DNA of 64,000 bases from Burkholderiaceae bacterium. Its GTDB lineage: Bacteria > Pseudomonadota > Gammaproteobacteria > Burkholderiales > Burkholderiaceae_C. Each line of letters begins with the position of its first letter. The first letter of the stretch is position 1. The notes beneath the pieces were generated by a model, which had not been told where the DNA came from, made no database searches, and saw only the letters and a program-made list of their open reading frames with translations. Shown one piece after another: positions 1 to 14,302 of this stretch. The stretch covers positions 402,880 through 466,879 of the forward strand of contig JADMJJ010000011.1 in NCBI GenBank assembly GCA_018780645.1. Reading direction: 5' to 3'. A program made the position numbers and the translations under genes.

Positions 1-3352
<3,352 letters not shown>

Positions 3353-3384
3353 GGTGCTTGATCTCGTCGTTCGTGAGAATTTGC

Positions 3385-3421
3385 GTGCCAGACCTTGTTG
3401 CTCGGCAACAAGCTCTGGCAC
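3385..3421. terminator. Long imperfect hairpin between regulator and oxoprolinase
   Basis: GTGCCAGA (3385-3392) pairs with TCTGGCAC (3414-3421). Inside it CTTGTTGC (3394-3401) pairs with GCAACAAG (3405-3412), with one C-C mismatch and a three-base loop. There is no T-tract on either strand. It lies between the stop of the regulator gene and the start of the oxoprolinase gene, both on the minus strand. It could be a factor-assisted terminator, an attenuator in the oxoprolinase leader, or a protein-binding palindrome. Confidence 0.55.
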
Positions 3422-3428
3422 CAACTGA

Positions 3429-4001
3429 CTAAAGAGAGGTGGCGGCGCGGGCGGCCTGGTCATACAGGCCCGACATGCTGCGCAGCAGCCGCGCCATCTC
3501 GCCGATGTCATGGTTGCGCTCGACGTCCAGGTTGTCCACCAGGCAGGCCTCGCGCACCTCGCGGTAGCGCGTCGCGGCGGCCTCACCCTCGGGTGTCGGG
3601 CTGTAGAAGACTTCCTTGCCCTGCTTCTCGGCCAGCACCAGGCCGGCGGTAACCAGCTTCTTCAGGCCGTAGGCGACGACATGGGTGTCTTCGTAGTTCA
3701 GCACGAAGCAGATGTCGGCCAGCTTCTTGTTGCGGGCGCGGTGATTGACGTGGTGCAGCAGCAGCACGTCGGTGATCGTCAGATCCGGACACCCGCTGGC
3801 TGCCATGCAGCGCACGGCCCAGCGCGAGAAGGCGTTCCAGGCCACGATCAGGCCGAACTCGAACTCCGACAGCTCCAGGCTGCGTGGCGACACCAGGTGC
3901 GAGGAAGAGACGATGCCGCGGGCACTGGTCGGCGCGGGCATTTCGGGCTTGGCACTCTTGGCTACGGCCTTCCTGGGACTGTTGCTGGTCTTGCTGGCCA
4001 T
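3429..4001 (-). CDS. Winged-helix (MarR-like) transcriptional regulator
   Basis: A 190-residue predicted DNA-binding regulator of the MarR-like winged-helix group. The basic, Ala/Lys/Ser-rich N-terminal 30 residues are probably disordered. The HTH core spans roughly residues 70-150 ([20 protein letters not shown], then a wing around [14 protein letters not shown]). It lies 76 bp upstream of the oxoprolinase on the same strand and faces the TRAP operon across a 148-bp AT-rich gap, so it probably controls both. The ligand is unknown; pyroglutamate or glutamate is an inference from the neighbours. The start is ATG 4001. Confidence 0.8.
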   Translation of the reverse strand: MASKTSNSPRKAVAKSAKPEMPAPTSARGIVSSSHLVSPRSLELSEFEFGLIVAWNAFSRWAVRCMAASGCPDLTITDVLLLHHVNHRARNKKLADICFVLNYEDTHVVAYGLKKLVTAGLVLAEKQGKEVFYSPTPEGEAAATRYREVREACLVDNLDVERNHDIGEMARLLRSMSGLYDQAARAATSL

Positions 4002-4149
4002 GGCCGCCTCCGCGATGTTGTCGACACTTTATTTATAAATTATCGTCAATCTTCAAATATTTTGGAATCCTGGGGTCAACCACTATCGGCAAGACTGGCG
4101 ACACGGCGCATGCTTCGCAGGTCGTTCTACCCCACCCACTGGAGTGATC
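4002..4149. promoter_or_regulatory. Divergent promoter region, regulator / TRAP operon
   Basis: This 148-bp gap separates divergent genes and is strikingly AT-rich for this genome around 4020-4070. It contains an 8-bp palindrome TGTCGACA (4019-4026) and a nearby ATTTATAAAT palindrome. These are plausible promoter and operator elements, but no individual -35/-10 pair was fixed. A GGAG Shine-Dalgarno at 4141-4144 sits five bases before the dctP ATG at 4150 and decides that start over an in-frame GTG at 4144. Confidence 0.55.
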
Positions 4150-5130
4150 ATGAAAGCTTCCCGTCGTCTTATCCTCACCGCCGTCCTGCTGGCCTGCGGT
4201 GCCGGTCAAGTGGCCCAGGCGCAAGTGAAATGGGACCTGCCCGCCGCCTATCCGGCCACCAATTTCCACACCGAAAACCTGATGCAGCTGGCCGCCGATG
4301 TGGACAAGGCGACCGGCGGCAAGCTCAAGATCACCGTACACGCCAATGCCTCGCTGTTCAAGGCGCCCGAGATCAAGCGGGCCGTGCAGGGCGGCCAGGC
4401 ACAGATGGGCGAGATCCTGCTGGTCAACTACCAGAACGAATGGCAGACCTTCGGCGCCGACGGCTTGCCCTTCCTGGCCGACAGCTATGATGAATCGGCC
4501 AAGCTCTACAAGGCGCAGAAGCCGGCGCTGGAAAAGAAGCTGGCCGAGCAGGGCATGATGCTGCTGTACAGCGTGGCCTGGCCCCCGCAAGGCATCTTCA
4601 GCAAGAAGCCGATCAACTCGGCCGCAGACCTGAAGGGCATTAAGTGGCGCGCCTACAGCCCCGCCACCGCGCGCATCGCGGAGCTGGTCGGAGCCCAGCC
4701 GGTCACCGTGCAGGCGGCCGAGCTGTCGCAGGCCATGGCCACCGGGGTGATTGAGTCATACATGTCCTCCGGCGCCACCGGCTACGACACCAAGACCTAT
4801 GAGCACCTGAAATACTTCTATGACACCCAGGCCTGGCTGCCGAAGAATGCTGTGCTGGTCAACAAGGCGGCCTTCGACGCGCTCGACAAGCCCACGCAGG
4901 CCGCCCTGCTGAAGGCTGGCGCCGATGCCGAGACCCGCGGCACGGCCCTGTCCAAGCAGAAGAACACCGAGTACCTGGACCTGCTGAAGAAGAACGGCAT
5001 GAACATCCTGCCGCCCTCGGCCCAGCTGAAGGCCGACATGAAGAAGGCCGGTGACACCATGCTCAAGGAATGGCTTGAGAAGGCCGGCCCCGAGGGCAAG
5101 GCCGTGGTGGACAGCTACGGCAAGATGTGA
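4150..5130 (+). CDS. dctP: TRAP transporter substrate-binding protein (DctP family)
   Basis: Periplasmic solute receptor of a tripartite ATP-independent transporter, 326 residues. A signal peptide (MKASRRLILTAVLLACGAG, cleavage near VAQA/QV at residue 24) precedes the mature domain. The segment GIKWRAYSP carries Arg167 at the place where family members clamp the ligand carboxylate. It is the first gene of a TRAP operon; its stop overlaps the dctQ start by one base. The adjacent oxoprolinase makes pyroglutamate or a related cyclic amino acid the most likely ligand. Two Bordetella pertussis DctP-family receptors are known to bind pyroglutamate, but specificity cannot be read from this sequence alone. 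Confidence 0.9.
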   Translation: MKASRRLILTAVLLACGAGQVAQAQVKWDLPAAYPATNFHTENLMQLAADVDKATGGKLKITVHANASLFKAPEIKRAVQGGQAQMGEILLVNYQNEWQTFGADGLPFLADSYDESAKLYKAQKPALEKKLAEQGMMLLYSVAWPPQGIFSKKPINSAADLKGIKWRAYSPATARIAELVGAQPVTVQAAELSQAMATGVIESYMSSGATGYDTKTYEHLKYFYDTQAWLPKNAVLVNKAAFDALDKPTQAALLKAGADAETRGTALSKQKNTEYLDLLKKNGMNILPPSAQLKADMKKAGDTMLKEWLEKAGPEGKAVVDSYGKM

Positions 5131-5675
5131 TGGCAAGCGCGCCCGCCGCAGCGCCGCCGAGTGCGGCGCGCCGTCTGCTGGACGGTCTTTTCGATGGCGC
5201 GGCCGCCCTGGGCGCGCTGTGCATGGTGGCCCTGCTGCTGATGGTGCTGCTGTCGGTGGTGCAGCGCCAGCTGAACTTCCATGTGCCGGGCACCGATGCC
5301 TATGCCGGCTATCTGATGGCCGGGGCCGGCTTTCTGGCCCTGGCCCACACGCTGAAGCGCGGCGAGCATATCCGGGTCACGCTGATACTTGGACTGTTGC
5401 ATGGTCGCACGCAGCGTGCGCTCGAGCTGTTCTCTCTCACCGTGGCTTCGGTGCTGGCCATTGCCATGGCCTGGTTCAGCGCTCGGCTGGCCTATCAGTC
5501 GTGGACCTTCCATGACATCTCCACGCTCAGCGACGGCACGCCACTGTGGCTGCCGCAGCTGAGCATGGCCGCAGGCACCCTGGTGCTGGCGATTGCCTTT
5601 ATCGATGAGCTGCAACTCGAGTGGCGCGGTCTGCGCATTGCTGCCAGTAGCGAGGAAGCCCTGCACAATGAATGA
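5130..5675 (+). CDS. dctQ: TRAP transporter small permease (DctQ family)
   Basis: Small membrane subunit of the TRAP system, 181 residues, with about four hydrophobic segments starting near residues 22, 55, 90 and 135. DctQ tethers the receptor-facing side of the large permease. The start is ATG 5130, overlapping the dctP stop as TGATG; a GTG three bases earlier is possible. The 3' end overlaps dctM by eight bases, indicating translational coupling. Confidence 0.88.
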   Translation: MASAPAAAPPSAARRLLDGLFDGAAALGALCMVALLLMVLLSVVQRQLNFHVPGTDAYAGYLMAGAGFLALAHTLKRGEHIRVTLILGLLHGRTQRALELFSLTVASVLAIAMAWFSARLAYQSWTFHDISTLSDGTPLWLPQLSMAAGTLVLAIAFIDELQLEWRGLRIAASSEEALHNE

Positions 5676-6969
5676 CATCGCCATCACCCTGCTGCTGATC
5701 GTCTCGCTGTTCCTGATTCTGGGCAGCGGTGTCTGGATCGGACTGGCGCTTTCCGGCGTGGCCTGGGTGGCGATGTCGCTGTTCAGCCCCCGCTCGGCCG
5801 GCGACGCGATGGCCGTGACGATCTGGGGCTCGGCCTCGGGCTGGACCCTGACCGCCCTGCCGCTGTTCATCTGGATGGGGGAGATCCTGTTCCGTACCCG
5901 GCTGTCCAGCGATATGTTCCGCGGCCTGGCGCCCTGGCTGCAGCATCTGCCGGGCCGCCTGCTGCACACCAATGTGGTGGGCTGCGCGATTTTCGCCGCC
6001 GTGTCGGGCTCGAGTGCCGCCACCTGCGCCACCATTGGCAAGATGACCCTGCCCGAGCTGAAGCGGCGCGGCTATCCGGACGACATTTCGATCGGGTCTC
6101 TTGCCGGCGCCGGCACCTTGGGTCTGCTGATACCGCCGTCCATCATCATGATCGTCTATGGCGTCACCGCCGATGTGTCGATCTCCGATCTGTTCATTGC
6201 CGGCGTGCTGCCCGGCATCATGCTGGCCGGCCTGTTTTCGGGCTATCTGATCTTCTGGGCGCTGCGCAACCCGGACAAGGTGCCGCCGGCCGATGCGCCC
6301 ATGAGTTTCATGGAGAAGCTGCGCGCCTCCGGTAGCCTGATTCCGGTGGTGCTGCTGATCAGTGCCGTGCTGGGCTCGATCTACGCCGGCATCGCCACCG
6401 CCACCGAGGCCGCGGCCGTCGGCGTGCTGGGCTCGCTGCTACTGTCGGCGCTGCAGGGCTCGTTGAACTGGCAGAGCTTCCGCGACTCGCTGCTGGGCGG
6501 CACGCGGCTGTACTGCATGATCGCCTTGATTCTCTCGGGCGCGGCCTTCCTGACCTTGGCGATGGGCTATATCGGCTTGCCCCGACATCTGGCCGAATGG
6601 ATCGCCACACTGGGCCTGAGCCCCTTCGGCCTGCTCATGATGATGATGCTGTTCTACATCGTGCTCGGCTGCTTTCTGGACGGCATCTCGATGGTGGTGC
6701 TGACCATGGGCGTGGTCATGCCCACGGTGCTCAAGGCCGGCATTGACCCGCTGTGGTTCGGCATCTTCATCGTGCTGGTGGTCGAGATGGCCCAGATCAC
6801 ACCGCCGGTGGGCTTCAATCTGTTCGTGCTGCAAGGCATGACCAGGCGCGAGATCGGCTACATCTCGCGCGTCACCCTGCCCTTCTTCTTCCTGATGGCT
6901 GCGGCGGTCGTGCTGATCTATGTGTTCCCGCAGATCGTCACCTATCTGCCACTGCGGATGAAGGCCTAG
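5668..6969 (+). CDS. dctM: TRAP transporter large permease (DctM family)
   Basis: Main sodium-dependent transport subunit of the TRAP system, 433 residues, with about 11-12 hydrophobic helices. Family segments are visible, for example GSSAATCATIGKMTLPELKR and the glycine-rich GTLGLLIPPSIIMIVYG stretch, both typical of DctM helical hairpins. The start is ATG 5668 (ATGAATGA), inside the last codons of dctQ. An inverted repeat follows the stop, so the operon is probably dctPQM only. Confidence 0.92.
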   Translation: MNDIAITLLLIVSLFLILGSGVWIGLALSGVAWVAMSLFSPRSAGDAMAVTIWGSASGWTLTALPLFIWMGEILFRTRLSSDMFRGLAPWLQHLPGRLLHTNVVGCAIFAAVSGSSAATCATIGKMTLPELKRRGYPDDISIGSLAGAGTLGLLIPPSIIMIVYGVTADVSISDLFIAGVLPGIMLAGLFSGYLIFWALRNPDKVPPADAPMSFMEKLRASGSLIPVVLLISAVLGSIYAGIATATEAAAVGVLGSLLLSALQGSLNWQSFRDSLLGGTRLYCMIALILSGAAFLTLAMGYIGLPRHLAEWIATLGLSPFGLLMMMMLFYIVLGCFLDGISMVVLTMGVVMPTVLKAGIDPLWFGIFIVLVVEMAQITPPVGFNLFVLQGMTRREIGYISRVTLPFFFLMAAAVVLIYVFPQIVTYLPLRMKA

Positions 6970-6976
6970 GTCAGCG

Positions 6977-7007
6977 GGAAATAGGGGCACTTGTTGCCCC
7001 TATTTCC
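6977..7007. terminator. 13-bp perfect stem-loop after the TRAP operon
   Basis: GGAAATAGGGGCA (6977-6989) and TGCCCCTATTTCC (6995-7007) form a perfect 13-bp stem with a five-base loop, eight bases after the dctM stop. No run of T follows, so it may act as a Rho-assisted terminator or 3' stabiliser. It separates the TRAP operon from the pilus locus. Confidence 0.65.
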
Positions 7008-7121
7008 GTGCGCTGGGCGCAAGCGGCGCCCCATACCATCCTCGCAATGGCGTTAGCATGGCGCAGGCGGCTTGCCGCGCGCGCTTCAGCCGTGTCTGAC
7101 GGCCCGTATTGGGAGATTGCT

Positions 7122-9645
7122 ATGTCCGATTTATCGCCACTGACCTGGTCGGCGCCCACGATGCCGGCGGAGCTGTCGCCGCTGGGGGCCGCCGAAACCA
7201 AGGAATTTCGCTGGCCCTCGCCCCCCTATGCCGCCTACCCGCAGCCGCAGGAGCAGACCTCGCCCGAGCCCTGCGAAATCATCGGCCTGAACGGCAGCCG
7301 CATGGTCGGCCGGGTGATTCTGATGGTGCCCGAGGAGCGCCTGGCGCAGATCAACATACCGCCGGCACGCACCACCCTGGGACTCAAATTCGCGCAGTTC
7401 AGCACCATGAAGCTGCTGCAGCCGCTGGAGCCGCGGCCGCGCCTGACCCAGGGCCGCTCCACCGATATGGAGCTGGACCGCCGCCCCCGCTTCGAGTACA
7501 CCATAGAGCTCAAGAACGGGACCGAGCTCACCGGCATGACCATAGGCTATGAGCAGGACCGCATCGGCCTGTTCCTGTTCCATCCGGTCAATGAAGACAG
7601 CGATGCGGTGCAACGCGTGTTCGTGCCCGACGAGGCGATAGCGAGCTTCGACGTCGGCACACGCATTGGCGAGCTGCTGGTCGAAGACAGCGCAGCCACC
7701 GCAGCCGAGATCGAGGAGATCGCTCGCGAGCAGCAGGAGCTGCGCTCGCGCCGGGTCGGCGACATCCTGGTCACCAACCAGGTGGTCACCGCCGACCAGT
7801 TGCTGGTGGCCATAGAGCAGCAGTCCAAGATGCCGATGGTGCGCATCGGCGAGGCCTTGCTGGCGATGGAACTGGTGTCCACCCGCCAGCTAGACGAGGC
7901 GCTGGAGCAGCAGCGCAGCGATCGTTCGGTGCCTCTGGGCGAGCTGCTGGTGCGCAAGGGCGTGGTCTCGCGCCAGGCCCTGCAATCGGCGCTGGCCCGC
8001 AAGATGGGCTATCCGCTGGTCGATGTGGATCACTTTTCGGTCGAGGCCGACGCGATCCGCAAGCTGCCCTTTGCCGCCGCCCGCCGCCTGGAGGTGCTGC
8101 CACTGCTGATACGCGATGGCCGGCTGATCGTCGCCCTGGAAGACCCGACCCGCCGCGACACCTTGGACGAGGTCGAGTTCATCACCCAGATGAAGGTCGT
8201 GCCGACCCTGACCAAGGTCGGCTCGCTGCACTTTGCCCTGCCGACCACCTACGAGCGTTTCGGTAGCGAGGGCAACGCGCGCAGCGAGCTGAACTTCGTG
8301 CCGCTGACGGTCGAGTTCGAGCCCGACAACACCAACAAGCTGGTCGAGTCGTTGGAGCGCGAACAGCTGGACCGCCCCTCGCGCGAGGACGAGAAACCGC
8401 TGGAGCAGTCCGACAACTCGCTGGTGCGGCTGATCAATACGATGATCATCGAGGCCAGCAACCAGGGCGTGTCCGACATCCATATCGAGACCTATCCGGG
8501 CCGCGACAAGGTCAAGATCCGCTTTCGCAAGGACGGGCGCCTGCACCCCTATCTGGAGCTGCCCCATACCTATCGCAACGCAATGATCGCGCGCATCAAG
8601 ATCATGTGCGATCTGGACATCTCCGAGCGCCGCAAGCCGCAGGACGGCAAGATCAATTTCGCCAAGTTCTCGCCCCAGCACAAGCTGGAGCTGCGCGTGG
8701 CCACCATTCCGACCAATAACGGCCTGGAGGACCTGGTGATGCGCCTGCTGGCCTCGGCCAAGCCGATTGCGCTGGACCAGCTGGGCCTGTCGGCCGACAA
8801 CCTGGGCAAGCTCAAGGATGCGGTGTCCCGACCCTACGGCATGGTGCTGTGCGTCGGGCCGACCGGCTCGGGCAAGACCACCACCCTGCACTCGGCGCTG
8901 AGCCATATCAATGTGCCCGAGCGCAAGATCTGGACCGCCGAAGACCCGATCGAGATCACCCAGACCGGCCTGCGCCAGGTCCAGGTCAACCCCAAGATCG
9001 ACTGGACCTTTGCCAAGGCGCTGCGCGCCTTTCTGCGCGCCGACCCCGATGTGATCATGGTCGGCGAGATCCGCGACGAGGAAACGGCGCAAATGGCCGT
9101 CGAAGCCTCGCTGACCGGCCACCTGGTGCTGTCCACCCTGCACACCAACAGCGCACCCGAGACGGTGACCCGCCTGCTGGACATGGGCATGGACCCGTTC
9201 AACTTTGCCGACTCGCTGCTCGCCGTGCTGGCCCAACGCCTGGTGCGCCGCCTTTGCAAGGCCTGCCGCCATGCCGAGCCGCTGCCGGCGGCCGAGCAGC
9301 AGGAGCTGCTGGACGACTACCGCCATGCCTTCTCGCCGGGCCACCGGCCGGTCGAGTCGGAGCTGCTGGCCAGCTGGCAAAAGCGCTTCGGCCAACAGGG
9401 CAAGCTGATGCGCTACCGCGCCCCCGGCTGCCCCAAGTGCGAGAACACCGGCTTCAAGGGCCGCGCCGGCCTGCACGAGCTGCTGCTCATTTCCCGGGAA
9501 CTGCGCCGCATGATTCAGACCGGCGCCCGCGCCGAGGAGATCCAGGAGGTCGGCCTGGCCGAAGGCATGCGCACCCTGCGCCAGGACGGCATCGAAAAGG
9601 TGCTGCAGGGCGAGACCACGATCGAGGACGTCCGGGCGATGAGCA

Positions 9646-9653
<8 letters not shown>
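7122..9653 (+). CDS. GspE/PilB-family ATPase with four tandem MshEN-like motifs and an unknown N-terminal domain
   Basis: Secretion/pilus-assembly ATPase of 843 residues, much longer than a usual PilB. Residues 1-180 are an unrecognised domain. Four 24-residue MshEN-like motifs begin at exactly residues 181, 211, 241 and 271 (RIGELLV, RVGDILV, RIGEALL, PLGELLV). The catalytic C-terminal half has SDIHIE near 451, Walker A GPTGSGKT at 579-586, an Asp-box and Walker B (DPDVIMVGEIRDEE), and a CxxC pair that likely binds zinc (CKAC and CPKC). The start is ATG 7122 with GGAG at 7112-7115. It overlaps mshE by eight bases, so the two are coupled. Its exact partner, MSHA or another pilus machine, is not shown by the sequence. 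Confidence 0.85.
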
Positions 9654-11415
<1,762 letters not shown>

Positions 11416-11422
11416 TCGCGGC

Positions 11423-12658
11423 ATGCAGACCTACGCCTGGCGGGGCCGCAACAACCGCGGTGAGCAGATCGATGGCGTGATCGACGCCGAGACCGAGGAT
11501 GCGGTCGCTGGCCAGCTATTGGCCGGCGGGGTCACTCCCGTGCAGATCACGGTGGCCGGCGCCAGCCTGTCGGCGCCCAAGCAGGACTGGTGGCACGCCT
11601 TGGGCGCGCGACCGGTCAGCATGGAAGACTGCCTGGTGCTGTCACGCCAGCTCTACACCCTGCAAAAGGCCGGCGTGCCGATTCTGCGTTCGCTGGCCGG
11701 CCTGCAGGCCTCGACCGCCCAGGCGTCGCTGATCGCGCTGCTGGAAGACATACGGGCCAGCCTCGACCAGGGCCGCGAGCTGTCGGCCGCGCTGGCCCGC
11801 CACCCCAAGGTGTTCAGCCCCTTCTACGTTGCCATGGTCCGCGTCGGCGAGATGACGGGGCGGCTGACCGAAGTGTTCCAGCGCCTGTCCCAGCACCTGG
11901 AATTCGAGCTCGACATCCGCGCCCGCATCAAGCAGGCGCTGCGCTATCCGATGATGGTGATCATCGCGATGGCGATCGCCGTGGTCATCATCAACATCTT
12001 TGTGCTGCCCACCTTTGCCAACGCCTTCGCCGGCTTCAAGGCCGAGCTGCCGTTGATGACACGGATACTGCTGGGCTTTTCAGCCTGGACCCTGCAATGG
12101 TGGCCGATGCTGGTGGCCGCCGGGATCGGCCTGGTGGTGGTGGTGCGCGGGGTCCTCGCCAGCCCCGAGGGCCGCTACCGCTGGGACCGGCTGAAGCTGC
12201 GCCTGCCGATAGCCGGCCCCATCGTGCTCAAGGCCACCCTGGCACGTTTTGCGCGCAGCTTTGCACTGGCCAGCAGCAGCGGTGTGCCGATCAGCCAGGC
12301 CATGACGGTGGTGGCGCAGACGGTGGACAACGCCTTCATCGGCAACCGCATCGAGCAGATGCGCGACGGCGTCGAGCGCGGCGAGAGCATCTCGCGCTGT
12401 GCCGCTGCGGCGGGGGTGTTCACGCCGATCGTGCTGCAGATGATTGCCGTGGGCGAGGAGACCGGCGAGCTCGATACCCTGATGGTCGAGATAGCCCAGA
12501 TGTACGAACGCGAGACCGATTACAGCATCAAGGGCCTGTCGGCCTCGATCGAGCCGGTGTTGCTGCTGCTCATCGGCGCGATGGTGCTGGTGCTGGCGCT
12601 GGGCGTCTTCCTGCCGCTGTGGAACCTCGGTCAGGCGGCGATGGGACGCCCCGGCTGA
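11423..12658 (+). CDS. mshG: MSHA platform protein MshG (GspF/PilC family)
   Basis: Inner-membrane platform protein of the pilus machine, 411 residues, on which MshE acts. It has two GspF domains: the first around residues 70-195 (LSRQLYTLQKAGVPILRSL), and the second around 270-395 (FARSFALASSSGVPISQAM). The last long hydrophobic helix is VLLLLIGAMVLVLALGVFLP. The start is ATG 11423, seven bases after the mshE stop. Length and layout are normal for the family. Confidence 0.93.
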   Translation: MQTYAWRGRNNRGEQIDGVIDAETEDAVAGQLLAGGVTPVQITVAGASLSAPKQDWWHALGARPVSMEDCLVLSRQLYTLQKAGVPILRSLAGLQASTAQASLIALLEDIRASLDQGRELSAALARHPKVFSPFYVAMVRVGEMTGRLTEVFQRLSQHLEFELDIRARIKQALRYPMMVIIAMAIAVVIINIFVLPTFANAFAGFKAELPLMTRILLGFSAWTLQWWPMLVAAGIGLVVVVRGVLASPEGRYRWDRLKLRLPIAGPIVLKATLARFARSFALASSSGVPISQAMTVVAQTVDNAFIGNRIEQMRDGVERGESISRCAAAAGVFTPIVLQMIAVGEETGELDTLMVEIAQMYERETDYSIKGLSASIEPVLLLLIGAMVLVLALGVFLPLWNLGQAAMGRPG

Positions 12659-12790
12659 AGAGAAATGGCGAAAGCTGCAGTGGCCGTGAAGTTTGCACTC
12701 AAGTGATACCGGCGCCCTTCCGATAGGTGATCAAGAGTCCGCGCTGACCTGCGCCGAACTGACAGTTTCCAAACCTTCCGAAGGCAGTCC

Positions 12791-13174
12791 ATGAACGCAA
12801 AGCAAGCTGGTTTCACCTTGATCGAACTGGTGATGGTCATCGTCATCCTGGGCGTGCTGTCCGCCGTGGCCCTGCCCAAGTTCGTCGACATCAAGAGCGA
12901 CGCCCAGCAAGCCTCGATCGATGGCGTGGCCGGCGCGCTGAACTCGGCCTCATCGGTCAACTACGCGGCACGCAAGGCCAATGCCACCAAGGGCGTGCCC
13001 ATCACCACCTGCGGCACGGCAGTCAATGCACTGACCGGTGGCATACCGGCCACGATGGAAATCTCGGTCCCGGCCACCGCCGTGGCCGCCGATGCCACCG
13101 TCACCACCTGTGAAGTGCGCCTGATCGCCACGCCGGCCATCAAGCAGAGCTTCACCGCCATCGGCATCCTCTGA
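12791..13174 (+). CDS. mshA: Type IV prepilin, MshA/MshB-like (probable main pilin)
   Basis: Small prepilin of 127 residues. The leader MNAKQAG is cut before Phe8, giving a mature FTLIELVMVIVILGVL helix with Glu at position 5. Two cysteines (TTCGT and TTCEV) bracket the C-terminal loop as in MshA-type pilins. It is preceded by the largest gap in the locus (132 bp), the best place for a separate strong pilin promoter. Only one MshA/B-like gene is present where Vibrio-type loci have both mshB and mshA, so it may serve as the major subunit. The name is by similarity and position. Confidence 0.85.
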   Translation: MNAKQAGFTLIELVMVIVILGVLSAVALPKFVDIKSDAQQASIDGVAGALNSASSVNYAARKANATKGVPITTCGTAVNALTGGIPATMEISVPATAVAADATVTTCEVRLIATPAIKQSFTAIGIL

Positions 13175-13214
13175 CCCTCGCCAAGCGCTGCTCGTGCTGA
13201 AGCGAGCCGCCACC

Positions 13215-13673
13215 ATGCCAAGCCCGCCCCGCTCACGCGCGGCGGGCTTTACCTTGATCGAGCTGATCATCGTCATCACCGTGCTGGGTGCCCTGGCGGT
13301 GCTGGCCCTGCCCAGGCTGGTGGACACCGAACTGTGGCGCCTGCGCGCCTTCGGCGACGATATGCAGAGCCAAATGCAGGCCCTGCTGCGCCGAGCACTG
13401 ACGCAGCGCCGGCCCATCGTCGCCACGATCACGCCTACCGGCCTGAGCTTTGCCTACGCCAACGGCACGGCCATCGCGGAACTGCCCTGCCCGGCCACCT
13501 CCAGCCCCTGCATCGCCGAGGCCGGCACGCGCTCCATCACCTTCAACCACGCCAACTCCGGCAGCAGCCAGACCTCGACTTCGGCCGCACTGACCATCAC
13601 CGTCAGCGCCGGCGGCTACACCCAGGCCTATCGCCTGGAGCATGAAACAGGCCTTGTTTACCCGCTTCCATGA
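13215..13673 (+). CDS. mshC: Prepilin-like protein MshC
   Basis: Minor pilin of 152 residues from ATG 13215. The leader MPSPPRSRAAG precedes the mature FTLIELIIVITVLGALAVL helix, with Glu5 present. An in-frame GTG at 13194 would add seven residues, and neither start has a convincing Shine-Dalgarno. It lies 40 bp after mshA, and mshD follows. Minor pilins of this type are thought to form the pilus tip or priming complex. A Cys pair (PCPATSSPC) is unusual but short-range. Confidence 0.82.
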   Translation: MPSPPRSRAAGFTLIELIIVITVLGALAVLALPRLVDTELWRLRAFGDDMQSQMQALLRRALTQRRPIVATITPTGLSFAYANGTAIAELPCPATSSPCIAEAGTRSITFNHANSGSSQTSTSAALTITVSAGGYTQAYRLEHETGLVYPLP

Positions 13674-13723
13674 GGCTTGCGCCTGCCGGCCGCGGCCGTA
13701 GCATGCGGGCAGGAGCCTGTTGC

Positions 13724-14302
13724 ATGTCCCTGCCCTTGTCGCGCCCGTCCCCAATCAAACCCGCCCAACTCGGCCTCTCGCTGATCGAGCTGGTGATCTT
13801 CATCGTCGTCGTCAGCGCCGCGCTGGCCGGCGTGCTGCGCGTTTTCATGCAGGCCGGCGCCAAGAGCGCCGATCCACAGCTGCAGCGCCAGGCACTGGCG
13901 ATCGCCGAGTCGCTGCTGCAGGAGGTGCAGCTGATGCCCTTCACGTTCTGCCAGGCCACCGACGCGAATGTGGAAACCGCAGCCAGCACGGCGGGCTGTT
14001 TCAGCCTGATCGAGGGTAGCGGCCCCGAGGGAGGCGAGACCCGCTCCACCTCGCCGCAGTTCGACAATGTCAACGACTACCACGGCTACACGATGAACGG
14101 CATCGTCGACATCGGCAACACCGCGGTGCCAGGCCTTGCCGGCTACAGCGCCAGCGTAACGGTGGCCAGCACGGCGCTTGGCAGCATCACGGCGGGCAGC
14201 GGCGATGCGCTGCTGATCACAGTCACCGTCAACGGGCCCGCCAGCACGCAGGTCGTGCTGAGCGGCTATCGAGGGCGCTATGCACCCAAAGCTGCTCTCT
14301 GA
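13724..14302 (+). CDS. mshD: Prepilin-like protein MshD
   Basis: Minor pilin of 192 residues. A clear AGGAG at 13711-13715, eight bases upstream, selects ATG 13724 over the earlier in-frame ATG 13670 that overlaps the mshC stop. The leader ends in Gly17 and the mature protein starts LSLIELVIFIVVVSAALAG, with Leu in place of Phe and Glu5 retained. Its 3' end overlaps mshO by 23 bases. It belongs to the MshC-MshD-MshO-MshP minor pilin set. Confidence 0.85.
   Translation: MSLPLSRPSPIKPAQLGLSLIELVIFIVVVSAALAGVLRVFMQAGAKSADPQLQRQALAIAESLLQEVQLMPFTFCQATDANVETAASTAGCFSLIEGSGPEGGETRSTSPQFDNVNDYHGYTMNGIVDIGNTAVPGLAGYSASVTVASTALGSITAGSGDALLITVTVNGPASTQVVLSGYRGRYAPKAAL

Noticed and set aside
12683..12700. 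Possible sigma-54 promoter (TGGC...TTGCA) before mshA
   Set aside because: The GG and GC elements are one base too far apart for a normal -24/-12 promoter.
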